From Novipirellula artificiosorum (lineage in GTDB: Bacteria > Planctomycetota > Planctomycetia > Pirellulales > Pirellulaceae), in NCBI RefSeq assembly GCF_007860135.1, contig NZ_SJPV01000003.1, positions 90,598 through 154,597 of the forward strand: a DNA stretch of 64,000 nucleotides, in the 5' to 3' direction. Of the stretch, positions 9,031 through 16,622 are shown one piece after another. The position numbers and the translations under genes are program-made. Each line of letters starts with the position of its first letter. The first letter of the stretch is position 1. Below the pieces are notes generated by a model. That model was not told where the DNA came from. It did no database searches and saw only the letters and a program-made list of their open reading frames with translations.

Positions 9031-10509
9031 ATGAAACCGATCCGCGTCGACCGTCGTTTTCGTAGGTTCCTCAACTACCACACGCATGTCTCCTATCCGG
9101 AAACGAGCGAGCGGCGTCAGCAAATCAATACGGCCGAGGTGGTCAACAAGCTCGATGCCATCGGTATGTCGCACATCGCAGTGCCGATGATCTGGGATGG
9201 TGTGCACCTGGTTGATGAAGGCCGCTTGGCAGGTGCTGGCGAGATTGAACGCCGGACACGGTTGACTTACCGAATGCGAATGTGGCCGATCATCACGTGG
9301 CTCGATGAAGTCTTTCATTGGGCGGATCGCGACATTGCCTTGTACCTTCAATTGGCCGTGGCCCTGCGCGACGTCGAATTCGATCGCATCAAGGGAAAAA
9401 CGGATGTTGACCGTGCCATCGCCAACGTTGCGGTGATTGCAACCGCGAAACGTTCCATCGCAATCGGGATCCCCCCTGAGTCGATCAGCTGGCAGATCAA
9501 TTGGGCACTGCAACAAGTCGGCTCTCTGGAAGCGGACGAAGTGGAATGGATGGAGTGTCTGCCCGACGAGAGTCGGTTGAAGCCGAGCGACCAAATCGAC
9601 TACGAACAAATGTCACGCGACCGAGGTATCACGTCGATCCAATTGGTCGATCGCCTTGACACTCGCGGTCGAATTGCATCCCTGTTTGCCGATTGTTTTG
9701 GTGGTGTGAGGAAAGAAACCGAAAAAAAGGAGACTCATCCTTTGTCTGTACGGCGATTGGACGTCGCGTCAAGACTGTTGGCCGAACCCGGCATGGAAGC
9801 ATTGTTGAGGATTTCCCGGATTGCAAACGAGTATGTCGCGTTCCAACCACGGTTTGAAAAAAAGATGATCCCGTCGTCCGATGGCGACCAAACGCGAATG
9901 CGGATGATGCAGTCGTACGACGAACTGCCAAAACTTGCTCCCGCAGCGTGGGCATTGAAAACCGCGGCGCCGAAGTATTTTCGTTATCGCTTGGCAACCA
10001 AGAGTTTTATGGTTCGCGAAAAGATCAAACGAAGTGACAAGAAACAGTTCTTTTACGCAATGCTTGATCGATCGAAGTCGATGCAGCAAGGCGAACGCAT
10101 CTACAAATTGTTAGCGATTTTGCTGAACCGCTTGCGCGCGGTGGGTCGGCGCGAAGCAATTTTGGGCTACAGCTTTTTCGATTCGGTCGTCCACGATCAA
10201 GTGATCGTTTCCGAGGTTGCCGAAGCCCGCGAGGAGATTCGCCGATTGCACTACGATTTCTTCACTGGCGATGACACGGATATCAACTTGGCCCTACGCG
10301 AAGGCGTGACTCGCGTCAAAAGCCTCGTCGGTGATCTTGACGCCGAGAAGCCGGAACTGATCATCGTGACCGACGGCGATCATGGGATCAATGTTCAAGC
10401 GGACGAGCTAAAGGGAATTCTGTTGCATGTCTTTATTGTTGAAGAGCAAAACGACGACTTGATCCAATTAGCAAAGCAGACGGGCGGGGTCGCCTTGGCA
10501 GGGCTCTAA
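9031..10509 (+). CDS. VWA-domain protein, partner of the double MoxR ATPase
   Basis: A protein of 492 residues. The C-terminal 180 residues form a von Willebrand A domain with a complete metal-ion-dependent adhesion site: D346-R-S348-K-S350, T416 in TGDDTDI, and D448 in IIVTDGD. The N-terminal 330 residues are helical and match no family I recognise. That layout (helical N-terminus, C-terminal VWA) resembles ViaA of the RavA-ViaA pair. The ATG lies 3 bases after the ATPase stop codon, so translation is likely coupled. There is no signal peptide, so it should act in the cytoplasm or at the inner membrane face. By analogy with MoxR/VWA pairs it may be a metal-dependent adaptor guiding the ATPase to a target complex. 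Confidence 0.87.
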   Translation: MKPIRVDRRFRRFLNYHTHVSYPETSERRQQINTAEVVNKLDAIGMSHIAVPMIWDGVHLVDEGRLAGAGEIERRTRLTYRMRMWPIITWLDEVFHWADRDIALYLQLAVALRDVEFDRIKGKTDVDRAIANVAVIATAKRSIAIGIPPESISWQINWALQQVGSLEADEVEWMECLPDESRLKPSDQIDYEQMSRDRGITSIQLVDRLDTRGRIASLFADCFGGVRKETEKKETHPLSVRRLDVASRLLAEPGMEALLRISRIANEYVAFQPRFEKKMIPSSDGDQTRMRMMQSYDELPKLAPAAWALKTAAPKYFRYRLATKSFMVREKIKRSDKKQFFYAMLDRSKSMQQGERIYKLLAILLNRLRAVGRREAILGYSFFDSVVHDQVIVSEVAEAREEIRRLHYDFFTGDDTDINLALREGVTRVKSLVGDLDAEKPELIIVTDGDHGINVQADELKGILLHVFIVEEQNDDLIQLAKQTGGVALAGL

Positions 10510-10513
10510 GGGC

Positions 10514-12316
10514 TTAAGTCGGAGGCACTGACGTTTCCCACCACCGTGCGGCGTCTTCCGCAGTCCATTTTCCGGCGCAATCGCAATTCATCAAGTGATC
10601 GCGAAGCTCTGCTGCGGTTTGGAAACGATCGGAGGGTGCCTTTTCGAGACATCGCATCACGATCGCCTCAACATCCGCCGGAATCGTCGTGCGGTACACC
10701 GAAGGTCGAGTGGGAATCTGGTTGGCGTGTGCCAGCAAGACATCAAGGGACGATTCTGTTTCGAAAGGCGTCCGGTTTGTCAGCAAGAAGTAAAGCACAA
10801 CGCCGAGACTATACAAGTCGCTCCGTTGATCCACCGAATCCGGCATCATGATTTGCTCGGGTGACATGTAATCGGGCGTTCCGGCGACACGGCTTGCAAC
10901 GGCCGCGTCCTCACCCTCCCGATTGATCTGACGGACCACACCAAAGTCCAATAGCTTCGTGAAATCAAACATTCCGCCCCGTTGCGATGCAAAGATATTG
11001 GCGGGCTTGATGTCGCGGTGAATCAAACCGGCCCCATGCGCTTCGACGAGTGCCTCGCAGACTTGGGTGACAAAATGGACGGCACGCTCCGCTGGCATTG
11101 GCCCAGACTCCTTCACTAACTCAGCCAAGTTTCGACCCGGCAAGAGCTCCATTGCAAAAAAGAAAACGCCGTCCTTGGTTTGACCATAGTCGTAGACTTC
11201 GATCGTATGCGGGTGGGTTAACTTCGCTAATGCACGGACCTCTTGCTGAAACCGGGCTAAGGCCCGATCATCGACGGCGCGTTCCGGTTGGATCAGCTTG
11301 ATTGCGCAGGCTCGCTTCAAAAGCAAATGCTCGGCTTCAAAGACTTGGCCCATGCCACCTTCGCCGATCAGGCGAAGGATCTTGTATTGGGCCAATCGCC
11401 GAGCGTGAAATGCTGACAATCGAGCGCCATGAATCAAATGAGCAGCGTAGATTGCGATCAGGGCGGCGATCAAAACCAGGGGGATCGGCTGCCCGAAATC
11501 GTCCGCTGCAAGGAGCGTTGTCAATTCGGGATCGACCCACTCGCATAGCCGTGTGGTGATCGAGGGAATCGCGACGACTGGCAACAGGACCGCCGTGGCT
11601 CGTTGCCAGGTGTTCGGCATGAAAATCCCGTAGACCAAGATCATCAATGCCCATGCGAAATGATTCCAATTGTCCACGCTGATTGCTGCGCTGGCAACTT
11701 CTCGATGAGCTGCATCGAGTAACAGTCGAGCATAGATAGCCACCAGCAACACGCCCATCGATGCCATCACTAACAACTCGATCGTGCGCAATTCGCGGAG
11801 ACTCAATCGGTTGTTGGATTTCAACCTCCATCCGCTTCCCAAGATGATGCAAAGGGTGAAAATACGAGCACCATACCCGACGGAGGCAAAGTGATAGGTC
11901 ATCAAACGGATCATCGAGAGGGCGATGAAGCAGGCCATCACACCGGCAATGACAAGCAACCGCCTCCGTAACACTTGGCAGTTGTCTTCCCAAACGTCAC
12001 TTTTGATCAGAAACGAATCGGGTTGGGTCGGCGGAGCGACCACGATCGCAGGTTTGGGGGATTCGTCGGTTTTGATGACTTGAGTTTTGGATAGCTGAGT
12101 TGTGGATCGCTTTGCAACTGGCTCCAAGACCGTTTCGGCGAGGTGATGCTGCAACAGTGAAAGGACTTCCTGGCGAACTGCATCGTCACCCTGGCAATGC
12201 CGCTCCACAAACTCGAGACGTTTGGGGACGCTCAATTGGATCGCATCGGCGAACAATTGCTTGACCTTCGCATACTGTGTGGCATTCAAGGCGGCGGGTG
12301 TGTCGTTGCGAGTCAA
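10514..12316 (-). CDS. Transmembrane Hanks-type Ser/Thr protein kinase
   Basis: A protein of 600 residues with the kinase domain at the C-terminus (about residues 310-585): glycine loop IGEGGMGQVFEAE near 316, Lys in CAIKLIQ, catalytic loop HRDIKPAN near 432, DFG in LLDFGVVR, and APE-like SPEQ. The first 75 residues form a cytoplasmic helical segment common to planctomycete kinases (SVPKRLEFVERHCQGDDAVR). About six membrane helices lie between residues 115 and 305, so the membrane part precedes the kinase. The start codon overlaps the stop of the upstream ECF sigma gene by ATGA, implying coupled translation. The pair suggests phospho-control of sigma activity (inference). Its stop lies 5 bases from that of the VWA gene, so the two converge. 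Confidence 0.92.
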   Translation of the reverse strand: MTRNDTPAALNATQYAKVKQLFADAIQLSVPKRLEFVERHCQGDDAVRQEVLSLLQHHLAETVLEPVAKRSTTQLSKTQVIKTDESPKPAIVVAPPTQPDSFLIKSDVWEDNCQVLRRRLLVIAGVMACFIALSMIRLMTYHFASVGYGARIFTLCIILGSGWRLKSNNRLSLRELRTIELLVMASMGVLLVAIYARLLLDAAHREVASAAISVDNWNHFAWALMILVYGIFMPNTWQRATAVLLPVVAIPSITTRLCEWVDPELTTLLAADDFGQPIPLVLIAALIAIYAAHLIHGARLSAFHARRLAQYKILRLIGEGGMGQVFEAEHLLLKRACAIKLIQPERAVDDRALARFQQEVRALAKLTHPHTIEVYDYGQTKDGVFFFAMELLPGRNLAELVKESGPMPAERAVHFVTQVCEALVEAHGAGLIHRDIKPANIFASQRGGMFDFTKLLDFGVVRQINREGEDAAVASRVAGTPDYMSPEQIMMPDSVDQRSDLYSLGVVLYFLLTNRTPFETESSLDVLLAHANQIPTRPSVYRTTIPADVEAIVMRCLEKAPSDRFQTAAELRDHLMNCDCAGKWTAEDAARWWETSVPPT

Positions 12317-12888
12317 CTTGACCTCTCGTCCGATAGTTCACGCCGCAGCCAAGCTCGCAGCAGAGTCCATTCCGCTTCAATTGTTCGTTTGGAGACACCG
12401 ATCACCTCAGCCACTTCTTCGACGGTCAATCCACCAAAGAACCTTAGCTCCACGATTTGAGCTTGCCGGGGGTCGAGCGCTGCGAGTTTTTCAAGTGCCG
12501 CTTCGACCGCCAAGACGTCTTCGTCGTTACGCATGGTGACTTGCATGTCGTCGGCCAAAGGGATTCGATCCATCCCACCACCACGCTTGATTCGTTTGTG
12601 ACGGCGAGCGTGGTCGACGAGAATCCGCCGCATCATCTTGGCACCGATCGCGAAAAAGTGGGTTTTCCCCCGCCAATCCACCCGCGTCTGATCCGCCATC
12701 CGCAAATAGGTTTCGTTGACCAGTGCCGTCGGCTGCAGGGTGTGGCCCGGCGATTCATGATTCAACATCGTGTAGGCGAGCCCACGCAGACGTTCGTAAA
12801 CCAGAGGCATCAAACGCTCCGCCGCAATTTGATCTCCGTCAGCGACTTGCGACAGCGTTTTTGCGATATCAATTTCGCCTGAATTCAT
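12313..12888 (-). CDS. ECF-type RNA polymerase sigma factor
   Basis: A 191-residue protein starting MNSGEIDIAKTL; longer in-frame extensions upstream overlap the divergent promoter region and are not credible. Region 2 includes HTLQPTALVNETYLRM and WRGKTHFFAIGAKMMRRILVDHARR, typical of the Sig-70_X6/TIGR02999 class of ECF factors. Region 4 is VELRFFGGLTVEEVAEVIGV with helix-turn-helix SKRTIEAEW. This class often sits next to Hanks kinases, as here, where the kinase start overlaps the sigma stop by four bases. No anti-sigma factor is adjacent, so the kinase may supply regulation. Confidence 0.92.
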   Translation of the reverse strand: MNSGEIDIAKTLSQVADGDQIAAERLMPLVYERLRGLAYTMLNHESPGHTLQPTALVNETYLRMADQTRVDWRGKTHFFAIGAKMMRRILVDHARRHKRIKRGGGMDRIPLADDMQVTMRNDEDVLAVEAALEKLAALDPRQAQIVELRFFGGLTVEEVAEVIGVSKRTIEAEWTLLRAWLRRELSDERSS

Positions 12889-13128
12889 GTGCAAGTCGAG
12901 CCAAAAAAGGGAGGGGCCAGCCGAACGATCGAAGCCACCACGGCCACCAAGTTGATCCGATTCTAGCAAAATTTGCGTCCGAACCGTAGTTCCAACCTTT
13001 TTATCGAGAAAACCCTGCGGACGCTTGTCGATTGCGCCGCGTATCCCCCCGACGGCACTCGGATTGGAATCACACCGCACCCAGCGATGGTCCAAGCCCT
13101 GGAAACTGACTTCAACCGACCGAAACCG
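12889..13128. promoter_or_regulatory. Divergent intergenic region between two ECF sigma genes
   Basis: This 240-base region separates the start codons of two head-to-head sigma factor genes, so it must carry both promoters or read-through signals. I see no confident -35/-10 pair on either strand. Open frames run through it from both sides, but their peptides show no homology to the sigma regions. Confidence 0.45.
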
Positions 13129-13797
13129 ATGATGCAATCTCATGCTACGAACACGATCGAGCCCGCTTCGGAGGGACTCGTTTCGACGCGGACCGATTCA
13201 CAACTGATCCAAGTGGTGCTGCAAGGCGATTCCACCGCTTACGACGAATTGGTTCGCCGCTATCAAGAGCGACTGTACACATCGATTTGGAGCAATGTTG
13301 GTTGTCCGGCGCTTGCAGAGGACATCGTCCAAGACGCGTTCTTGAACGCTTACATCCACCTTCGATCGTTTCGCAATCGCAGCAGTTTCTACACCTGGCT
13401 CTACCGCATTGCCCTAAATTCACGCCGCAACTACTTGCACAAGCGAGGCCATGCCGTATCGATTGAATTCGTGGATGAAGACCAATCTCGCGATCGCAGC
13501 GCGCGACACGAAACCCCCGTGGATTGTGCGGAACGTCAAGAGGATCGGATTCATGTCCGTGTTGCGCTGTCCCGGCTCGACGACGCCCACCGAACCATCT
13601 TGATGCTTCGCGAATTTGAAGGCTTCGACTACGAAACGATTGCCGAAATGCTGCAGGTCAAAATGGGGACGGTTCGAAGTCGCTTGTCACGTGCCCGAGC
13701 CAAGCTGAAGCAAGAACTCGATAACTACCTGACGGCCGGATCCGAATCGCTCCAAAGCGATTACGGTCATGATCCCAACGCATTGTTAAATCAATAA
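13129..13797 (+). CDS. ECF sigma factor, SigE/RpoE-like
   Basis: About 222 residues from the ATG at 13129; ATGs at 13087 and 12973 would add 14 or 52 residues. Region 2 is YDELVRRYQERLYTS ... AEDIVQDAFLNAYIHLRSFR, then SSFYTWLYRIALNSRRNYL. Region 4 is LDDAHRTILMLREFEGFDYE with the helix-turn-helix TIAEMLQVKMGTVRSRLSRAR. This is the classical RpoE-like class, different from the factor encoded divergently at 12313-12888. No anti-sigma gene follows: the next gene converges and overlaps by 7 bases. Control may be by an unlinked anti-sigma factor or purely transcriptional. Confidence 0.92.
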   Translation: MMQSHATNTIEPASEGLVSTRTDSQLIQVVLQGDSTAYDELVRRYQERLYTSIWSNVGCPALAEDIVQDAFLNAYIHLRSFRNRSSFYTWLYRIALNSRRNYLHKRGHAVSIEFVDEDQSRDRSARHETPVDCAERQEDRIHVRVALSRLDDAHRTILMLREFEGFDYETIAEMLQVKMGTVRSRLSRARAKLKQELDNYLTAGSESLQSDYGHDPNALLNQ

Positions 13798-15314
13798 CGC
13801 TGCAGCAGTTCGAGCATTTTTCGGTCGAGCTGATGACCATTGAAATCTTCGTAGTCGACATCCGTTCGGCCGCTATCCATGACCCCAAAGGTGCCGCGAA
13901 AGTTCCACAAAGCCCATCCCCAATCGGCACGCTGCCAATTCGCCAAGCAATCCTCCATCCACGCAAGGACGACGTCATGAGGCGTGAAGTGGTGACAACC
14001 GAACTCGCCGACCATCACGCCAACGCCTTGCTGTTCCACATTCACCCACGGGACAATCGTCGTGTCCCACAACCAACTGCGATCCTCGACCTCTTCACCA
14101 ACGAACGGTAGCGCCGAGTTCGTGGCATCATAGTGGACCCGAGCCGGGGGCTCGTTCCAACCCGGACGTAGCGGCAACACGTCCTCGTCGCCATCGCTTG
14201 AGCGGATCGCAACCTCGGTTAGCGACAACCAATCTCCTGCGATCACACTCAATTCGACTTTGCCTGTGCCTTCGGGAATGGCGAAGTGATAGTCGCAGTC
14301 ATAAACATTTTGATAAGAGTTCCACTGCTCCATGAAGTTCGACTCCTTCCACTCCCCTTGTCCAGGACCACACACAAACTCCTTTTGCCAAACGATCTGG
14401 TCATCCGCTTTTGCGACCAGCGTTGCTCGACTCGAAACGGTTCCAACGTGCAGCCGAAACTGACTCTGGGAACGGAAGGGGCCGATCACCGACATTGCCG
14501 CCGTGGCCTCGACGGATAAATCAGGTTTGTTGGGCACATACAACGTTCCGTAAGCCCGAACACGAGGCCAACTTGGGACCGGATATTGATCAGCCCCGTT
14601 GACCCAACTTGCCTTAAAATGTGTCACATCCGTCGGCGTGTATCCGCGAGTTGCTTGGGCGATCTTGAGTTCCGCCAATTCAGGAATCGGCTGTTTGCCC
14701 CACTGTAACCCATCGGACAGGATCAAACGATCGGGATCTTCAGCTCGAATCGCCGCGGCCATCCGTTTTACGACCTTCAGATACGCGGCGGACGAGACGT
14801 TTGCGGGTTCATTGAAAAGATTAAAACTGAGGTACCGACTTGGGATTCCGCGGTAGCGTTTTGCAAACATCGCCCAATGCTTCGCGCAAATACGCTGGGT
14901 CTCGTCATCGGTCCACAAATCGGTCGACTCCGCAGGCCGCGCCACGGTGTATCCCGGAGCTCGATGGAAGTTGATCAAAACGTGAATGGAGTATTTCTGC
15001 CCCCATTCGACGGCTTGGTCGATGTGTTTGAGCTGTGCTTCATTGAACTGGTTCCAATCGCCGTCCTCAATCCAAACTCGGTAGTCCATGGGGAGTCGGA
15101 CGAAGTTGAATCCAAGTTCAGAGATCAATTGAAAGTCACTCTCGCGGAAAGCTTCATTATCGTGCGACCGATAGAACTTTTCGAGCAAATTGAACCCGCG
15201 CCATCGCGGCAGATCGTGAGGTGAAGGATCAGGCAACTCGGCAGAGATCGAGGGTGAATTCAAGGCGGAAGCAAAGAGCAGGGCAAGAAGGAAGCAACCG
15301 GTCGCGTATTTCAT
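13791..15314 (-). CDS. Secreted glycoside hydrolase family 5 protein
   Basis: 507 residues from MKYATGCFLLALLFASA, a clear Sec signal peptide. Upstream in-frame residues precede the signal and are discarded. The GH5 barrel starts at RGFNLLEKFYRS and LGFNFVRLPMDYRVW. The acid/base Glu is in FNLFNEPA near residue 166 and the nucleophile Glu in VMVGEFGCHH near residue 437. The roughly 270 residues between them exceed a normal GH5 spacing, and the middle part (about residues 265-395) looks like an inserted beta-sandwich, possibly a carbohydrate-binding module. The likely role is hydrolysis of a beta-1,4-linked polysaccharide outside the cytoplasm. The 3' end overlaps the sigma gene by 7 bases. 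Confidence 0.85.
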   Translation of the reverse strand: MKYATGCFLLALLFASALNSPSISAELPDPSPHDLPRWRGFNLLEKFYRSHDNEAFRESDFQLISELGFNFVRLPMDYRVWIEDGDWNQFNEAQLKHIDQAVEWGQKYSIHVLINFHRAPGYTVARPAESTDLWTDDETQRICAKHWAMFAKRYRGIPSRYLSFNLFNEPANVSSAAYLKVVKRMAAAIRAEDPDRLILSDGLQWGKQPIPELAELKIAQATRGYTPTDVTHFKASWVNGADQYPVPSWPRVRAYGTLYVPNKPDLSVEATAAMSVIGPFRSQSQFRLHVGTVSSRATLVAKADDQIVWQKEFVCGPGQGEWKESNFMEQWNSYQNVYDCDYHFAIPEGTGKVELSVIAGDWLSLTEVAIRSSDGDEDVLPLRPGWNEPPARVHYDATNSALPFVGEEVEDRSWLWDTTIVPWVNVEQQGVGVMVGEFGCHHFTPHDVVLAWMEDCLANWQRADWGWALWNFRGTFGVMDSGRTDVDYEDFNGHQLDRKMLELLQRY

Positions 15315-15622
15315 TGGAGAAAGCCGTAGAGCGTCGAGGGGAGCAGGTGTGGGTGGGCAAGCTCTAGGATACACCCTGGTTACCGCTTTCACCATTTGGG
15401 TTGCGATCAATCGGGCTGCGGTCCCCATGGTTTTCTCAAGTCGTTGACGTCGATGTGGCCCCTCGTGTGGCGACTGGCTGTTTAGAATTGCTGGGAATAT
15501 CGTAACAAGATTACACTGGGTGATTCGCACAGTCGGTATACTTACAATCGAGCAGCGGCGGAGTCCGCGCCTTCCACGCATGGCTGCGTCCCCTAACTCT
15601 ATTTACGAGATCGTTACGCGAG
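15315..15622. other. Intergenic region, no gene seen
   Basis: These 308 bases lie between two divergently transcribed signal-peptide genes. Short frames exist but look like shadows. I see no RNA gene or repeat matching elsewhere in the window. It should hold promoters for both neighbours, but no motif is strong enough to place them. Confidence 0.5.
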
Positions 15623-16564
15623 ATGGGACTTCGAATCGCTTTTGCCTTGCTGTTCCTACCAGCAAGTGTCAGTCTGTTACACGCCCAAGAAAATGCAACA
15701 AGTCCGTTGGCTCCAGCGGTTCCGAAAGCTTCCGCCGAAGTGTCGCCGCAACTTGATGCGATTCGCGGCGAATCACAGGCATTTGTGGATGCAGTCAACC
15801 GCGGCGACGCCAAGGCTGTCGCCGAAATGTGGACTTCCGACGCTCATTACATCGATGACTCAGGACAGTCCCATGAAGGTCGCGCTGCCATTGAGCAAGC
15901 CTATGCGGCATTTTTCGAGCAGTATCCGGGCATCAAGCTTCAAGTTGCCATTGATTCGCTTAGGTTGGTCGGCGAGCACGTTGCGATCGAGGACGGTCGG
16001 GCCAAGCTGGATCCGGCGCCGGACGGGTCCGCGGGCTACTGCAAGTACACCGCCGTTCACGTCAAGGAGGGTGATACATGGCAGATGGCCTCCGTGCGCG
16101 AATCATGGGTTGAAGCTCAAGCGACACCACAAAACATAGCCGATTTCGATTGGTTGATCGGGACATGGGTTTGTGAAGAACATGGCGTTCGGGCGGAGTC
16201 CGTGTTTCGCTGGGTTGCTGACGAGAGCTTCATTCAGCGGACTTATACGACCACGGCGATTGATGGTACAACGTCCTCTGGGACGCAGATGATTGGTTGG
16301 AACCCGTTGGAGGGTCACCTGCAATCGTGGGACTTCAGTCCAGGGGGTGGGCACGCGATTGGCGTTTGGTCTCCGGTGCAGTCAGGCTGGGTGGCTGAGA
16401 TGATTGGAATGACCGGCGATGGTGTGCCCACGCGATCCGTCAACCTGCTGGCTAGGCTCGATGCGAACGGATGTGTTTGGCAATCCACTCAACGAGTCGC
16501 GGGCGATGTTGCCTTGCCAGATACCGATGAAGTCGTGATGAAACGAAAGTCGGAAGAACGTTGA
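15623..16564 (+). CDS. Secreted SnoaL/NTF2-like (DUF4440-type) protein
   Basis: 313 residues with a signal peptide cut near SLLHAQE. Residues of about 45-165 form an NTF2-like fold: AFVDAVNRGDAKAVAEMWTSDAHYID, then HEGRAAIEQAYAAFFEQYPG and TWQMASVRESWVE, the pattern of the SgcJ/EcaC or DUF4440 group. The C-terminal half (FDWLIGTWVCEE ... VFRWVADESFIQRTY) resembles the lipocalin-like domain often paired with it in planctomycetes. A small hydrophobic ligand or an enzyme activity is possible, but no catalytic residues can be assigned. It is followed 58 bases later by the glycine-rich protein. Confidence 0.75.
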   Translation: MGLRIAFALLFLPASVSLLHAQENATSPLAPAVPKASAEVSPQLDAIRGESQAFVDAVNRGDAKAVAEMWTSDAHYIDDSGQSHEGRAAIEQAYAAFFEQYPGIKLQVAIDSLRLVGEHVAIEDGRAKLDPAPDGSAGYCKYTAVHVKEGDTWQMASVRESWVEAQATPQNIADFDWLIGTWVCEEHGVRAESVFRWVADESFIQRTYTTTAIDGTTSSGTQMIGWNPLEGHLQSWDFSPGGGHAIGVWSPVQSGWVAEMIGMTGDGVPTRSVNLLARLDANGCVWQSTQRVAGDVALPDTDEVVMKRKSEER

Positions 16565-16622
16565 TTCTTTTCCAATTCAAAACCAGATCTTAAAACCATA
16601 TTCTTCGGAACGAGAAGTTCTT

